A DNA stretch of 64,000 nucleotides from an uncultured Nocardioides sp. Lineage in GTDB: Bacteria > Actinomycetota > Actinomycetes > Propionibacteriales > Nocardioidaceae. Position numbers and translations under genes: made by a program. Shown one piece after another: positions 1-8,377 of this stretch; the first letter of the stretch is position 1, and each line of letters starts with the position of its first letter. Under the pieces are notes generated by a model. It searched no databases and was not told the origin of the DNA. It was given only the letters and a program-made list of their open reading frames with translations. Location of the stretch: positions 992,001 through 1,056,000 of the forward strand of contig NZ_CANKZF010000001.1 of assembly GCF_947488515.1 (NCBI RefSeq). The letters are read 5' to 3'.

Positions 1-484
1 GGCACAGCGTGGCCGCGGCGGCGAGCAGCATGCCGGGGTAGTTCACGACCAGGTCCCACAAGGTGGCGGGCGCGGCGGTGATCGAGCCGGCGGCGTAGCC
101 CCACGTGATGAGGACGACGTGCGCCACCATCAGGTCGAACGAGGTGAGGCCGACCAGGCGGTGGATCCGCACGAGCCGGTCCTGGCCGAAGGCCCGCTCC
201 AGCACCGGGACGCGCGCCATCAGCAGGACCTGGGCGAGCAGCAGCACCGCGGCGACGAGGCCGGTGACCCGACCCAGGGACGTCAGGCCGGTCGCCCAGC
301 CACCCAGGTCGGCGATGCCACCACCGGTGATCCACCACCAGACGACGAGGAGCAGCGAGAGCCACAGGGTGGTCCCTGCTGCGAGTCGGACGACGTCGTC
401 GCGCCGGGCCCGGACGCCGATCGCCGGGCCCGGCGTCGGCGGCGCGAGCGGGATCGCTGCCGGGGTGGTGTGCAGGTGGGTCAT
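1..484 (-). CDS. Ferric reductase-like transmembrane protein, N-terminal part (cut by window edge)
   Basis: Only the first 161 codons are present; the gene runs out of the window. Reading from the ATG at 484, a Pro/Ala-rich cytoplasmic N-terminus (about 35 residues) is followed by hydrophobic helices: one with a VVWWW core, one near residues 70-90, and one with the pattern RIHRLVGLTSFDLMVAH. That His-bearing helix resembles the haem-coordinating helices of the ferric reductase-like transmembrane domain. In actinobacteria such domains usually precede FAD- and NAD-binding ferredoxin-reductase modules that move electrons across the membrane. Those C-terminal modules are outside the window, so the full architecture cannot be confirmed. 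The gene is divergent from psuK with about 114 bases between. Confidence 0.7.
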   Translation of the reverse strand, partial: MTHLHTTPAAIPLAPPTPGPAIGVRARRDDVVRLAAGTTLWLSLLLVVWWWITGGGIADLGGWATGLTSLGRVTGLVAAVLLLAQVLLMARVPVLERAFGQDRLVRIHRLVGLTSFDLMVAHVVLITWGYAAGSITAAPATLWDLVVNYPGMLLAAAATLC

Positions 485-598
485 GGGGTCGAACCTGCCG
501 GTCCACGCTGGGGCCTGTGTGGGAGCGGCCTGTGAGGTTCCTGTGAGTGTTCCTGTGGGTGCTGCGCCCACGGGCGCGACGTCTGTCAGGATCTGCGC

Positions 599-1528
599 GT
601 GAAGCAGTGGGTCGTGGTCGTCGGCGGGACCAACATGGACGTCGTCGCCCGCACCTCCTCACCCCTCGTCGCGGCGACCAGCAACCCCGGCCACACCCGG
701 ATCTCGCCCGGCGGAGTCGGCCGCAACGTCGCGGCGTGCCTGGGCCTGCTCGGCGCACCCGTGCGCCTGGTGTCCGCCGTCGGTGACGACGCCTTCGGCG
801 ACGAGGCCCTGCGGGTGACCGCCGCGTGCGGTGCCGACGTCACCGCCGTACGCCGCGCCCCCGGGACGACCGGCACCTACACCGCCGTGCTCGACGACCG
901 CGGCGAGCTCGTGGCCGCGGTGTCGGACATGGCGATCGTCGACGAGCTGCAGCTCGAGACGGTCCACCTCACCGACGCGGCGCTCGTCGTGCTCGACGGC
1001 AACCTCGCGCACGCCCAGGCGGCCCGGGTCGTCGCCGCGGCCGCGGCCGCCGGTGTCCCGCTCGCCTTCGAGCCGGTCTCCGTCGCCAAGGCCGGGCGGC
1101 TGGCCGACCTGGTGCACGACCTGTTCCTCGTCACGCCCAACAGCGACGAGATCGCGGCCCTCACGGGTCGCGCCCCTGCCGACTGGCGCGCTGCCGTCGC
1201 CGACCTCCACGAGCGGGGCGTCGAGCACGTCTGGCTGCGGCACGGTGCGGACGGGTCGTGGATGTGCAGCCGCGGCGAGGAGCCGGTCCACCTGCCCGCC
1301 GTCGCGGCCACCGTCGTGGACGTGACCGGCGCGGGTGACGCGATGCTCGCCGCGTGGGTCGCGGCCTGGCTGAGGGGCGCCGACCCCGTCGAGGCTGCGC
1401 GCCTCGGTCACCGCGCCGCCGCTGCGACCGTCGAGAGTCCCCACACCGTCCGGCCCGACCTGGCCGACGTCGTCACGCTCACCACTGCCCACGACACCGA
1501 GCAGCACCCGTCCGAGAAGGGATCCTGA
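599..1528 (+). CDS. psuK: PfkB-family carbohydrate kinase, probable pseudouridine kinase
   Basis: A 309-residue ribokinase/PfkB sugar kinase. The N-terminus has the nucleoside-kinase strand GGTNMDVVAR and a GGVGRNVAACLGLLG substrate-lid segment (about 30-45). The C-terminal PfkB signature VTGAGDAMLAAW (about residues 242-253) carries the catalytic Asp and anion hole. The stop overlaps nothing: psuG begins on the very next base. The pairing with pseudouridine-5'-phosphate glycosidase strongly suggests the substrate is pseudouridine, phosphorylated at the 5' position before glycosidic cleavage to uracil and ribose 5-phosphate. The start is GTG at 599; no strong ribosome site is obvious. The specificity comes from context, since PfkB kinases accept many sugars and nucleosides. 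Confidence 0.82.
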   Translation: MKQWVVVVGGTNMDVVARTSSPLVAATSNPGHTRISPGGVGRNVAACLGLLGAPVRLVSAVGDDAFGDEALRVTAACGADVTAVRRAPGTTGTYTAVLDDRGELVAAVSDMAIVDELQLETVHLTDAALVVLDGNLAHAQAARVVAAAAAAGVPLAFEPVSVAKAGRLADLVHDLFLVTPNSDEIAALTGRAPADWRAAVADLHERGVEHVWLRHGADGSWMCSRGEEPVHLPAVAATVVDVTGAGDAMLAAWVAAWLRGADPVEAARLGHRAAAATVESPHTVRPDLADVVTLTTAHDTEQHPSEKGS

Positions 1529-2431
1529 ATGCTGACCGTCACCGACGAGGTCCGCGACGCGCTCGCGTCCGGCCTGCCGGTCGTCGCGCTGGAGAGCACC
1601 ATCATCAGCCACGGCATGCCCTACCCGCAGAACGTCGAGATGGCGCGCACCGTGGAGGGCATCGTCCGCGACGGCGGCGCCGTGCCGGCCACGATCGCCG
1701 TGCTCCACGGCCGGCCGACGATCGGCCTGTCCGCCGACGACCTCGAGCTGCTCGCCTCCGACGAGTCGGTCATCAAGGTCTCGCTGCGCGACCTGCCCTA
1801 CGTCGTCTCGCGCGGCCTGCACGGCGCGACGACCGTCGCCTCGACGATGCGGCTGGCGGCCCTCGCCGGGATCAGCGTCTTCGTGACCGGCGGGCTCGGC
1901 GGCGTGCACCGGGGTGCCGAGACGTCGTACGACGTCTCCGCCGACCTCACCGAGCTCTCGACGACGTCGGTGGCGGTGGTCTGCGCGGGCGTGAAGAGCA
2001 TCCTCGACATCGGCCTGACGCTGGAGAAGCTCGAGACGTTGGGGGTGCCGGTCCTGGGCTACGGCACCGACGAGTTCCCGTCGTTCTTCTCCCGCTCGTC
2101 GGGCTTCGGTGCACCGATGCGCGTCGACTCCCCCGCCGAGGTCGCCGCGCTGATGCGGGCCAAGTGGGACCTCGGCCTCGCCGGCGGCGTCGTCGTCGCG
2201 AACCCGATCCCGGCCGAGTCCGAGATCCCGGCCGGGGAGATCGGCGCGATCATCGACCGCGCGCTCGCCGACATGGACTCCCTCGGCATCACCGGCAAGG
2301 ACGCCACGCCCTATCTGCTGGGCCGCATCGTCGAGATCAGCGACGGCGCCTCGCTCACGGCCAACATCGCGCTCGTCGAGCACAACGCGCGCCTCGGCGC
2401 GGCCATCGCACGGGAGCACGTCGCGCGCTGA
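1529..2431 (+). CDS. psuG: Pseudouridine-5'-phosphate glycosidase
   Basis: A 300-residue PsuG/IndA-family enzyme of normal length. It cleaves the C-C glycosidic bond of pseudouridine 5'-phosphate to uracil and ribose 5-phosphate. Family-typical blocks are visible: ALESTIISHGMPYPQN near residue 19, the Thr/Val-rich VFVTGGLGGVHRG segment near residue 125 and VANPIPAES near residue 223. The ATG directly abuts the psuK stop, so the two are cotranscribed and probably translationally coupled. Together they form the two-step pseudouridine salvage pathway for RNA turnover products. No transporter gene is seen in the unit. Confidence 0.93.
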   Translation: MLTVTDEVRDALASGLPVVALESTIISHGMPYPQNVEMARTVEGIVRDGGAVPATIAVLHGRPTIGLSADDLELLASDESVIKVSLRDLPYVVSRGLHGATTVASTMRLAALAGISVFVTGGLGGVHRGAETSYDVSADLTELSTTSVAVVCAGVKSILDIGLTLEKLETLGVPVLGYGTDEFPSFFSRSSGFGAPMRVDSPAEVAALMRAKWDLGLAGGVVVANPIPAESEIPAGEIGAIIDRALADMDSLGITGKDATPYLLGRIVEISDGASLTANIALVEHNARLGAAIAREHVAR

Positions 2432-2496
2432 GGCCCGACACGCCGCCACTAGATGTGGTCCCACACTTCTCCGTGAGCCCTACATATGGTGTTCCA

Positions 2497-2705
2497 CGTA
2501 GCTGGTTCGGCGCGTCAGCCAGGCGCGTCGAGGCAAGAGGGAACCCGGTGTGAGTCCGGGACTGCCCCGCAGCGGTGAGTGGGAACGACAGCCGTCACAC
2601 AGCACTGGGTCGCCAGACCTGGGAAGCGACGGCCAGTAGGGGTCGACCGGACGAGTCCGGGAGGCGCGCCCGCGAGTCCGAAGACCTGCCAGCGCACCGT
2701 GCCCG
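2497..2705 (+). promoter_or_regulatory. Cobalamin (B12) riboswitch upstream of nrdAB
   Basis: Conserved cobalamin-riboswitch blocks occur in order. There is a GGGAACCCGGTGTGAGTCC core (about 2540-2558), ACTGCCCCGCAGCGGTGAGT (2561-2580), and the 3' B12-box version GAGTCCGAAGACCTGCC (2674-2690). Right after it lies a stable hairpin, CACCG-T-GCCC pairing with GGGC-G-CGGTG (2695-2718), which could be part of the expression platform. About 120 further leader bases precede nrdA. Known biology: in Streptomyces a B12 riboswitch represses the class Ia nrdABS operon when cobalamin is available for the class II enzyme. The same logic is inferred here. Boundaries are approximate. Confidence 0.9.
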
Positions 2706-2838
2706 GCCGGGCGCGGTGGTCCGAGGCCTCGTGGGAAGGCCGGTGGGCTCGTACGACGCTGCGCCTGCGCGACCTCGTGCTCCCTCACTCCTCCCCGCGA
2801 CCCCGGACCTTCCCAGGACCGACCTCGCGAGGAGAGAA

Positions 2839-5220
2839 ATGACGGTCACCACCGCACCGGGACGCACGTCCATGCAGGTGCGCAAGCGCAACGGCGACGA
2901 CGAGCCCGTCGACGTCAACAAGATCGTCCGGGCCGTCGACCGGGTCAGCGCCGACCTGGCCGACGTCGACCCCATGCGCGTCGCGACCCGCACGATCAGC
3001 GGGCTCTACGACGGCGCCACCACCGCCGAGCTCGACCGGCTGTCGATCCAGACGGCCGCCGAGATGATCGGCGAGGAGCCGCAGTACTCCCGGCTGGCGG
3101 CACGCCTGCTGTCGTCGTACGTCGACAAGGAGGTGCGCAACCAGGGCGTGATGTCGTTCAGCCAGTCCGTGTCGCTCGGCCACGCCGAGGGTCTCATCGG
3201 CGACCACACCGCCCGCTTCGTCAAGGACAACGCCCGCAAGCTCGACTTCGCGATCGACGTCGACGGCGACCGGCGCTTCGAGTACTTCGGGCTCCGCACG
3301 GTCTACGACCGCTACCTGCTGCGCCACCCGTCGAGCCGGCTGGTGGTCGAGACCCCGCAGTACTTCCTGCTGCGCGTCGCCTCGGGGCTGGCGGAGTCTC
3401 CCGGCGAGGCCATCCGGTTCTACCGGCTGATGTCGTCACTGGCCTACCTGCCGTCGTCGCCGACGCTGTTCAACTCCGGGACCCGGCACACCCAGATGTC
3501 GTCGTGCTACCTCGTGGACAGCCCGCGCGACGACCTCGACTCGATCTACGCGCGCTACGCCCAGGTGGCGAAGCTGTCGAAGTTCGCCGGCGGCATCGGG
3601 ATCGGCTTCTCCCGCGTCCGCTCCCGCGGCGCGCTCATCCGCGGCACCAACGGCCAGTCCAACGGCATCGTGCCGTTCCTGCGCACCCTCGACTCGTCGG
3701 TCTCGGCCGTCAACCAGGGCGGTCGGCGCAAGGGCGCGGCCTGCGTCTACCTCGAGCCGTGGCACCCCGATGTCGAGGAGTTCCTCGAGCTGCGCGACAA
3801 CACCGGTGAGGACGCCCGGCGCACCCACAACCTCAACCTCGCCAACTGGGTCCCCGACGAGTTCATGCGGCGCGTCGAGGCCGACGCCGACTGGTCGCTG
3901 ATCGACCCCGACCAGGCACCCGAGCTGCCCGACCTGTGGGGCGCGGCCTTCGACGAGGCCTACCGCCGCGCCGAGGACGAGGGCCGGGTCGTGCGGCAGG
4001 TGAAGGCCCGCGACCTCTACGCCAAGATGATGCGCACCCTCGCCCAGACCGGCAACGGCTGGATGACCTTCAAGGACGCCAGCAACCGCACCTGCAACCA
4101 GACCCGCGACACCCCCGGCGGGCCTGTCGTCCACCTGTCCAACCTGTGCACCGAGATCATCGAGGTCTCCTCCGACGGCGAGACCGCGGTCTGCAACCTC
4201 GGCTCGATCAACCTCGCCCAGCACCTGGGCGGCGACGGCATCGACTGGGACAAGCTCCGCGAGACCGTCCGCACGGCCGTCCCGCTGCTGGACCGGGTGA
4301 TCGACATCAACTACTACCCCAGCGACGAGTCGGCCGCGTCCAACCCGCGGTGGCGCCCGGTCGGGCTCGGCCTGATGGGGTTGCAGGACGCGTTCTTCGC
4401 CCTCCGGCTGCCGTTCGACTCCCCCGAGGCGCTCGAGCTCTCGACCCGGGTGCAGGAGGAGATCTACCTGACCGCCCTCGAGGTGTCGGTCGACCTCGCC
4501 CGGCGCCACGGCCCCCACCCGGCGTACGACGAGACGCGCGCGGCCGCGGGTGTGCTCCAGCCCGACCACTGGGACGCCTCGCCTGCCCAGGCCGAGCGCT
4601 GGGTTGCGCTGCGGGAGGCGGTCGCCGCGCACGGGCTGCGCAACTCCCTGCTCGTCGCCATCGCGCCGACGGCCACGATCGCCTCGATCGCCGGCTGCTA
4701 CGAGTGCATCGAGCCGCAGGTGTCCAACCTGTTCAAGCGCGAGACCCTGTCGGGCGAGTTCCTCCAGGTCAACGCCGCCCTCACCCGCGAGCTGAAGTCG
4801 CGCGGTCTCTGGACCGCCGAGGTGCGCGAGTCGATCAAGCGGGCGGAGGGGTCCGTGCAGGGCCTGGCCCAGCTGCCCGACGACGTCCGCGAGCTCTACC
4901 GGACGGCCTGGGAGCTGCCCCAGCGGGCGCTGATCGACATGGCGGCCGCGCGCTCGCCGTACATCGACCAGAGCCAGTCGCTCAACCTCTTCATCGCCGG
5001 ACCCTCGATCGGGAAGCTCTCGTCGATGTACCTCCACGCGTGGAAGTCCGGCCTGAAGACGACCTACTACCTGCGCTCGCGCCCGGCGACGCGGATCCAG
5101 CAGACGACGGTGTCGGTCACCGCACCGGTCGCCGTCGAGACCACTCCCCTGACCATCTCGGACGACGAGGCGCTCGCCTGCTCGCTCGAGAACCCCGAGA
5201 ACTGCGAGGCCTGCCAGTGA
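2839..5220 (+). CDS. nrdA: Class Ia ribonucleoside-diphosphate reductase, alpha (large) subunit
   Basis: A 793-residue NrdA/NrdE-type catalytic subunit that reduces ribonucleoside diphosphates. An N-terminal ATP-cone begins around QVRKRNGDDEPVDVNKIV (residues 13-30), giving allosteric control. The PTLFNSGT and SSCYL segment holds one redox Cys, and NLCTEI holds the radical-site Cys. A NCEACQ C-terminus supplies the shuttle cysteine pair for thioredoxin or glutaredoxin. The open frame extends upstream into the riboswitch, but the ATG at 2839 is chosen because GGAG sits at 2831-2834 and homology starts there. nrdB follows with a 4-base overlap. The B12 riboswitch upstream suggests repression when cobalamin is present, implying a separate class II enzyme elsewhere in the genome. 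Confidence 0.95.
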   Translation: MTVTTAPGRTSMQVRKRNGDDEPVDVNKIVRAVDRVSADLADVDPMRVATRTISGLYDGATTAELDRLSIQTAAEMIGEEPQYSRLAARLLSSYVDKEVRNQGVMSFSQSVSLGHAEGLIGDHTARFVKDNARKLDFAIDVDGDRRFEYFGLRTVYDRYLLRHPSSRLVVETPQYFLLRVASGLAESPGEAIRFYRLMSSLAYLPSSPTLFNSGTRHTQMSSCYLVDSPRDDLDSIYARYAQVAKLSKFAGGIGIGFSRVRSRGALIRGTNGQSNGIVPFLRTLDSSVSAVNQGGRRKGAACVYLEPWHPDVEEFLELRDNTGEDARRTHNLNLANWVPDEFMRRVEADADWSLIDPDQAPELPDLWGAAFDEAYRRAEDEGRVVRQVKARDLYAKMMRTLAQTGNGWMTFKDASNRTCNQTRDTPGGPVVHLSNLCTEIIEVSSDGETAVCNLGSINLAQHLGGDGIDWDKLRETVRTAVPLLDRVIDINYYPSDESAASNPRWRPVGLGLMGLQDAFFALRLPFDSPEALELSTRVQEEIYLTALEVSVDLARRHGPHPAYDETRAAAGVLQPDHWDASPAQAERWVALREAVAAHGLRNSLLVAIAPTATIASIAGCYECIEPQVSNLFKRETLSGEFLQVNAALTRELKSRGLWTAEVRESIKRAEGSVQGLAQLPDDVRELYRTAWELPQRALIDMAAARSPYIDQSQSLNLFIAGPSIGKLSSMYLHAWKSGLKTTYYLRSRPATRIQQTTVSVTAPVAVETTPLTISDDEALACSLENPENCEACQ

Positions 5221-6269
5221 CCACCGGCGACACCACCACCGACACCGTCGCCACCGACCACTCCGCCACTCGGATGCTGCTCGACCCGGGGATGAACCTC
5301 ACCCTGCGGCCGATGCGCTACCCGCACTTCTACGACCGCTACCGCGACGCGATCAAGAACACCTGGACCGTCGAGGAGGTCGACCTGCACTCCGACCTCA
5401 AGGACCTGCAGCGGCTCAGCGACGCCGAGCGGCACCTGGTGTCACGACTCGTGGCGTTCTTCGCGACCGGTGACACGATCGTCGCCAACAACCTGGTGCT
5501 CAACCTCTACCAGCACATCAACTCGCCCGAGGGCCGGCTGTACCTGTCACGTCAGCTCTTCGAGGAGGCGGTGCACGTGCAGTTCTACCTCACGCTGCTC
5601 GACACCTACGTCCCCGACGAGACCGAGCGCCACGAGGCGTTCGCGGCGGTCGACAACATCCCCTCGATCAAGGCCAAGGCCGACTTCTGCTTCCGGTGGA
5701 TCGACTCCGTCTTCGACCTCGACCAGCTCGAGACCCGCGAGCACCGGCGGAAGTTCCTGCTCAACCTGATCTGCTTCGCCGCGGTGATCGAGGGCCTGTT
5801 CTTCTACGGGGCGTTCGCCTACGTCTACTTCCTGCGCTCGCGCGGCTTCCTCAACGGCCTCGCGTCGGGCACCAACTGGGTCTTCCGCGACGAGTCGATG
5901 CACATGGCCTTCGCTTTCGACGTGGTGGACACGGTGCGCGAGGAGGAGCCCGAGCTCTTCGACGACGAGATGGCGGCGCAGGTCCGTCAGATGCTGGTCG
6001 ACGGAGTCGACGCGGAGGCGCTGTTCGCCGAGGACCTCCTCGGCGGCGGGGTCGCTGGGCTCTCGACGGCCGACATGCGCTCCTACCTGGAGTACGTCGC
6101 CGACCGCCGGATGGAGCGCCTCGGACTGCCGGTCATCTACGGCTCGAAGAACCCGCTGGCGTTCATGGAGCTGCAGGACGTGCAGGAGCTCTCCAACTTC
6201 TTCGAGCGCAAGGTCTCGGCCTACCAGGTCGGCGTGACCGGCAACGTCGGGTTCGACGAGGACTTCTGA
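5217..6269 (+). CDS. nrdB: Class Ia ribonucleotide reductase, beta (radical-generating) subunit
   Basis: A 350-residue ferritin-like R2 subunit that houses the diiron (or dimetal) tyrosyl-radical cofactor. Metal-ligand-type motifs include EEAVHVQFYLTLLDTY (about residues 118-133) and FRDESMHMAFAFDVV near residue 223. The start is GTG at 5217, overlapping the nrdA stop (GTGA). The apparent longer frame upstream is only the shadow of nrdA. Length and motifs fit actinobacterial class Ia R2. No nrdS or nrdR gene follows; the next element is a strong hairpin. Confidence 0.94.
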   Translation: MTTGDTTTDTVATDHSATRMLLDPGMNLTLRPMRYPHFYDRYRDAIKNTWTVEEVDLHSDLKDLQRLSDAERHLVSRLVAFFATGDTIVANNLVLNLYQHINSPEGRLYLSRQLFEEAVHVQFYLTLLDTYVPDETERHEAFAAVDNIPSIKAKADFCFRWIDSVFDLDQLETREHRRKFLLNLICFAAVIEGLFFYGAFAYVYFLRSRGFLNGLASGTNWVFRDESMHMAFAFDVVDTVREEEPELFDDEMAAQVRQMLVDGVDAEALFAEDLLGGGVAGLSTADMRSYLEYVADRRMERLGLPVIYGSKNPLAFMELQDVQELSNFFERKVSAYQVGVTGNVGFDEDF

Positions 6270-6289
6270 GCGCCGCACGTGCGGCGGTC

Positions 6290-6320
6290 GTGGCCCTCGT
6301 CCGGACGACTCGAGGGCCAC
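6290..6320. terminator. Hairpin terminator after nrdAB
   Basis: A perfect 10-bp stem GTGGCCCTCG / CGAGGGCCAC with an 11-base loop starts 21 bases after the nrdB stop. A shorter GC palindrome (6271-6286) precedes it. There is no T-tract, as is common in high-GC actinobacteria. It lies between convergent nrdB and the YccF gene and could serve both. Confidence 0.7.
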
Positions 6321-6373
6321 TTCCGCCGCATGTGCGCGGTCATCCGGGCTCCGCGACGATCCCGTGCGGACCG

Positions 6374-6772
6374 CTAGCGCTGGCGGTCGAACTCGCCGCT
6401 GCGGGTGGGGACGATGTCCTTGCCGAGCGGCGCCAGCGAGATCGGGATGAGCTTGAGGTCGGCGAGCGCCAGCGGGATGCCGATGATCGTGACCGCGAGC
6501 GCCACGGCGGACAGGACGTGCGCGATGACCAGCCACCAGCCGGCCAGCACGAACCAGATCACGTTGCCGATGAACGACCCGACGCCCGCCGACGGCTTGG
6601 CGACGATGGTGCGGCCGAACGGCCAGATCGCGAAGCCCGCGATCCGGAAGGCGGCGATCGCCCACGGGATCGTGATGATCGGGATGCACAGCAGCACACC
6701 GGCCAGCACGTAGCCGAGGAACAGCCAGAACCCGCCGAGGACCAGCCAGATGAGGTTGAGGAGCAGGCGCAC
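6374..6772 (-). CDS. YccF-domain inner membrane protein
   Basis: A 132-residue protein with two YccF-type repeats. The first begins LLLNLIWLVLGGFWLFLGY followed by CIPIITIPWAIAAFRI and ends in WPFGR. The second begins GNVIWFVLAGWWLVIAH followed by TIIGIPLALADLKLIPISLAPLG. It is almost wholly hydrophobic with about four membrane segments, so it sits in the cytoplasmic membrane; the family has no established function. The start is a GTG at 6772. It lies 39 bases downstream of the glutaredoxin-like gene on the same strand and may be cotranscribed with it. Confidence 0.88.
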   Translation of the reverse strand: MRLLLNLIWLVLGGFWLFLGYVLAGVLLCIPIITIPWAIAAFRIAGFAIWPFGRTIVAKPSAGVGSFIGNVIWFVLAGWWLVIAHVLSAVALAVTIIGIPLALADLKLIPISLAPLGKDIVPTRSGEFDRQR

Positions 6773-6811
6773 AGGGCGATCAAACCAGACCGCCGTCTGC
6801 CGACGGCGTGC

Positions 6812-7099
6812 TCAGAGCGCCGCGAGGACCTCGCGCGGGGGTGGGTTGGTGTGCGGCACGCCGCCGATGACGACGGTCGGGACGACCTCGTCGCCGTCGT
6901 TGACGCTCATGACGTACGCCGACGCGGCGGGGTCTTCCCACACGTCGACCCACACCACGTCGTCGACCCGCTTGCCGAGCACGAGCTGGAGCCGCTTGCA
7001 GAACGGGCAGCCCTTGCGCCAGTAGACGACGACCCGGCCCTCGTCCGCCGCGCGCGCACCGTCGGCGGCCGACACCGACGCCGGCTTCCGGTTGAACAT
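6812..7099 (-). CDS. Glutaredoxin-like (mycoredoxin-type) protein
   Basis: A 95-residue thioredoxin-fold protein. The strand RVVVYWRKGCPFCKRLQL places a CPFC redox motif at residues 31-34. The cis-Pro strand EVVPTVVIGG follows near residue 71. The size and the actinobacterial setting (mycothiol rather than glutathione) suggest a mycoredoxin-like thiol-disulfide reductase. Mycoredoxin-1 itself has a different dipeptide between the cysteines, so the exact subgroup is uncertain. The ATG at 7099 is chosen because the longer frame is a shadow of the VOC gene on the other strand. It is divergent from the VOC gene, with 33 bases between. Confidence 0.85.
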   Translation of the reverse strand: MFNRKPASVSAADGARAADEGRVVVYWRKGCPFCKRLQLVLGKRVDDVVWVDVWEDPAASAYVMSVNDGDEVVPTVVIGGVPHTNPPPREVLAAL

Positions 7100-7132
7100 G
7101 CCGACCAGTATGCGCCGTGCTTGGATCGCTGC

Positions 7133-7549
7133 ATGGCCTCCCGACTGACCGAGATCTCGCTCGACTGCCACGACCCGGACCTGCTCGCCGACTTCTGGTG
7201 CGGGGTGCTGGGCTGGGAGGTCGTCCACCGAGAGCCGGGCCTGGTGGAGATCAGCCCGGCGAGGGTCGAGGACCAGGCGCTCCTCGACGCCGTGCGCTCC
7301 GGACCGGTGCCGCCGACGATCTTCCTGGCGAAGGTCGACGAGCCGAAGGTGGTCAAGAACCGCTCGCACTTCGACGTCTCCCCGGTCGACGTGTCCCAGG
7401 AGGAGGAGGTCGAGCGCATCCTCGCCCTGGGCGCCACGCGGGCCGACATCGGGCAGACGGGCGAGGAGTCCTGGACGGTCCTCGCCGACCCGGAGGGCAA
7501 CGAGTTCTGCGTCCTCCGCAGCCTGGCGCCCGGTCACTTCTCGCTGTGA
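7133..7549 (+). CDS. VOC-family (glyoxalase/bleomycin-resistance-like) protein
   Basis: A 138-residue protein starting MASRLTEISLDCHDPDLLADFW, a typical first beta-strand of actinobacterial glyoxalase-like proteins. A second half ends with SWTVLADPEGNEFCVLRS, where the Glu is in the usual metal-ligand position. The phrase NRSHFDVSP supplies the matching His. It could be a small-molecule lyase, dioxygenase-like or binding protein; the substrate cannot be read from sequence. The next gene's GTG overlaps its stop by 4 bases, so the two are coupled. Confidence 0.85.
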   Translation: MASRLTEISLDCHDPDLLADFWCGVLGWEVVHREPGLVEISPARVEDQALLDAVRSGPVPPTIFLAKVDEPKVVKNRSHFDVSPVDVSQEEEVERILALGATRADIGQTGEESWTVLADPEGNEFCVLRSLAPGHFSL

Positions 7550-8154
7550 GCGCGCCCGAGGACGCCCTTGCTGACGACGCCGGGCCGGACGTGCGGCTGC
7601 CGATCGAGACCGAGCGGCTGCTCCTGCGGGGCCACCGGACGAGCGACCTCGACGACCTCGTGCAGTTCCACGGCGACCCCGAGGTCGTGCGCTTCGTGCC
7701 GTGGCCGGTCCGCGACCGCGCGGCCACCGAGGAGACCCTGCAGGTCAAGATCACCCAGACCGAGCTCGTAGCCCACGGCCAGTGGCTGGTGCTCGCCGTC
7801 GAGCTGCGATCGACCGGCGCCGTGATCGGCGAGGTGCTGCTCAAGTGGGCCTCGGACCGCCAGGGCGAGGTCGGCTTCGCGTTCGGCCGCGACCACCAGG
7901 GACAGGGGTACGCCGCCGAGGCCGCGACGGCGATGCTGCGGCTCGGCTTCGACGACCTCGGCTTCCACCGGATCACGGCCGTCTGCATCGAGGAGAACGT
8001 CGCGTCCGCCCGGCTGCTGACCCGGCTGGGCATGCGGCAGGAGGCACGCCTCGTCGACAACGTGTTCTTCAAGGGGGCGTGGGCCACCCAGCTGGTGTTC
8101 GCGATGCTCGAGGACGAGTGGCGGTCCCGCGCCGATCGGCCCTCCTCCCCCTGA
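7546..8154 (+). CDS. GNAT-family N-acetyltransferase (RimJ/RimL-like)
   Basis: A 202-residue acetyltransferase. The N-terminal phrase IETERLLLRGHRTSDLDDL is the hallmark of the RimJ/RimL-type GNAT subgroup. The acetyl-CoA pyrophosphate loop appears as GRDHQGQGYAAEA (about residues 112-124), followed by the C-terminal NVASARLLTRLGM motif. It transfers acetyl from acetyl-CoA to an unknown amine, protein N-terminus or antibiotic. The GTG start overlaps the VOC-gene stop. Confidence 0.88.
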   Translation: MSAPEDALADDAGPDVRLPIETERLLLRGHRTSDLDDLVQFHGDPEVVRFVPWPVRDRAATEETLQVKITQTELVAHGQWLVLAVELRSTGAVIGEVLLKWASDRQGEVGFAFGRDHQGQGYAAEAATAMLRLGFDDLGFHRITAVCIEENVASARLLTRLGMRQEARLVDNVFFKGAWATQLVFAMLEDEWRSRADRPSSP

Positions 8155-8377
8155 GGGTCGATGGACGAACCCTCTCCTGCGCAGCGGGCGGGTGGACACC
8201 GGGTCACCACCCGTCACGGGTGATCACCCCGCCAGCTCCCGTGCCTAGCCTCTCGCGTGGGGACCTCGCGCCTGCCGGACATCGCATCCCGCGACCAGGT
8301 CCACGCCGGCGGGAGACCCGAGATCGGCCACCTCCGGTGCTCTTGTGCCGACCGGGGGTGGCCCTTCGCCCACCCCG
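8155..8377. terminator. Convergent intergenic region with two hairpins
   Basis: No gene is seen between the GNAT gene and ridA. Two dyads are visible. CACCCGT-C-ACGGGTG at 8208-8222 is embedded in a longer imperfect dyad (8202-8228). GGGGTGG / CCACCCC at 8355-8361 and 8370-8376 lies immediately downstream of the ridA stop. They probably act as terminators for the two convergent transcripts. Neither has a T-run, so this is a tentative call. Confidence 0.4.

Noticed and set aside
659..2464. Long minus-strand open frame (601 codons) opposite psuK-psuG, and similar ones opposite other genes
   Set aside because: Typical antisense frames of GC-rich coding DNA: Arg/Gly/Ala-rich, no motifs, and they sit opposite recognised enzymes.
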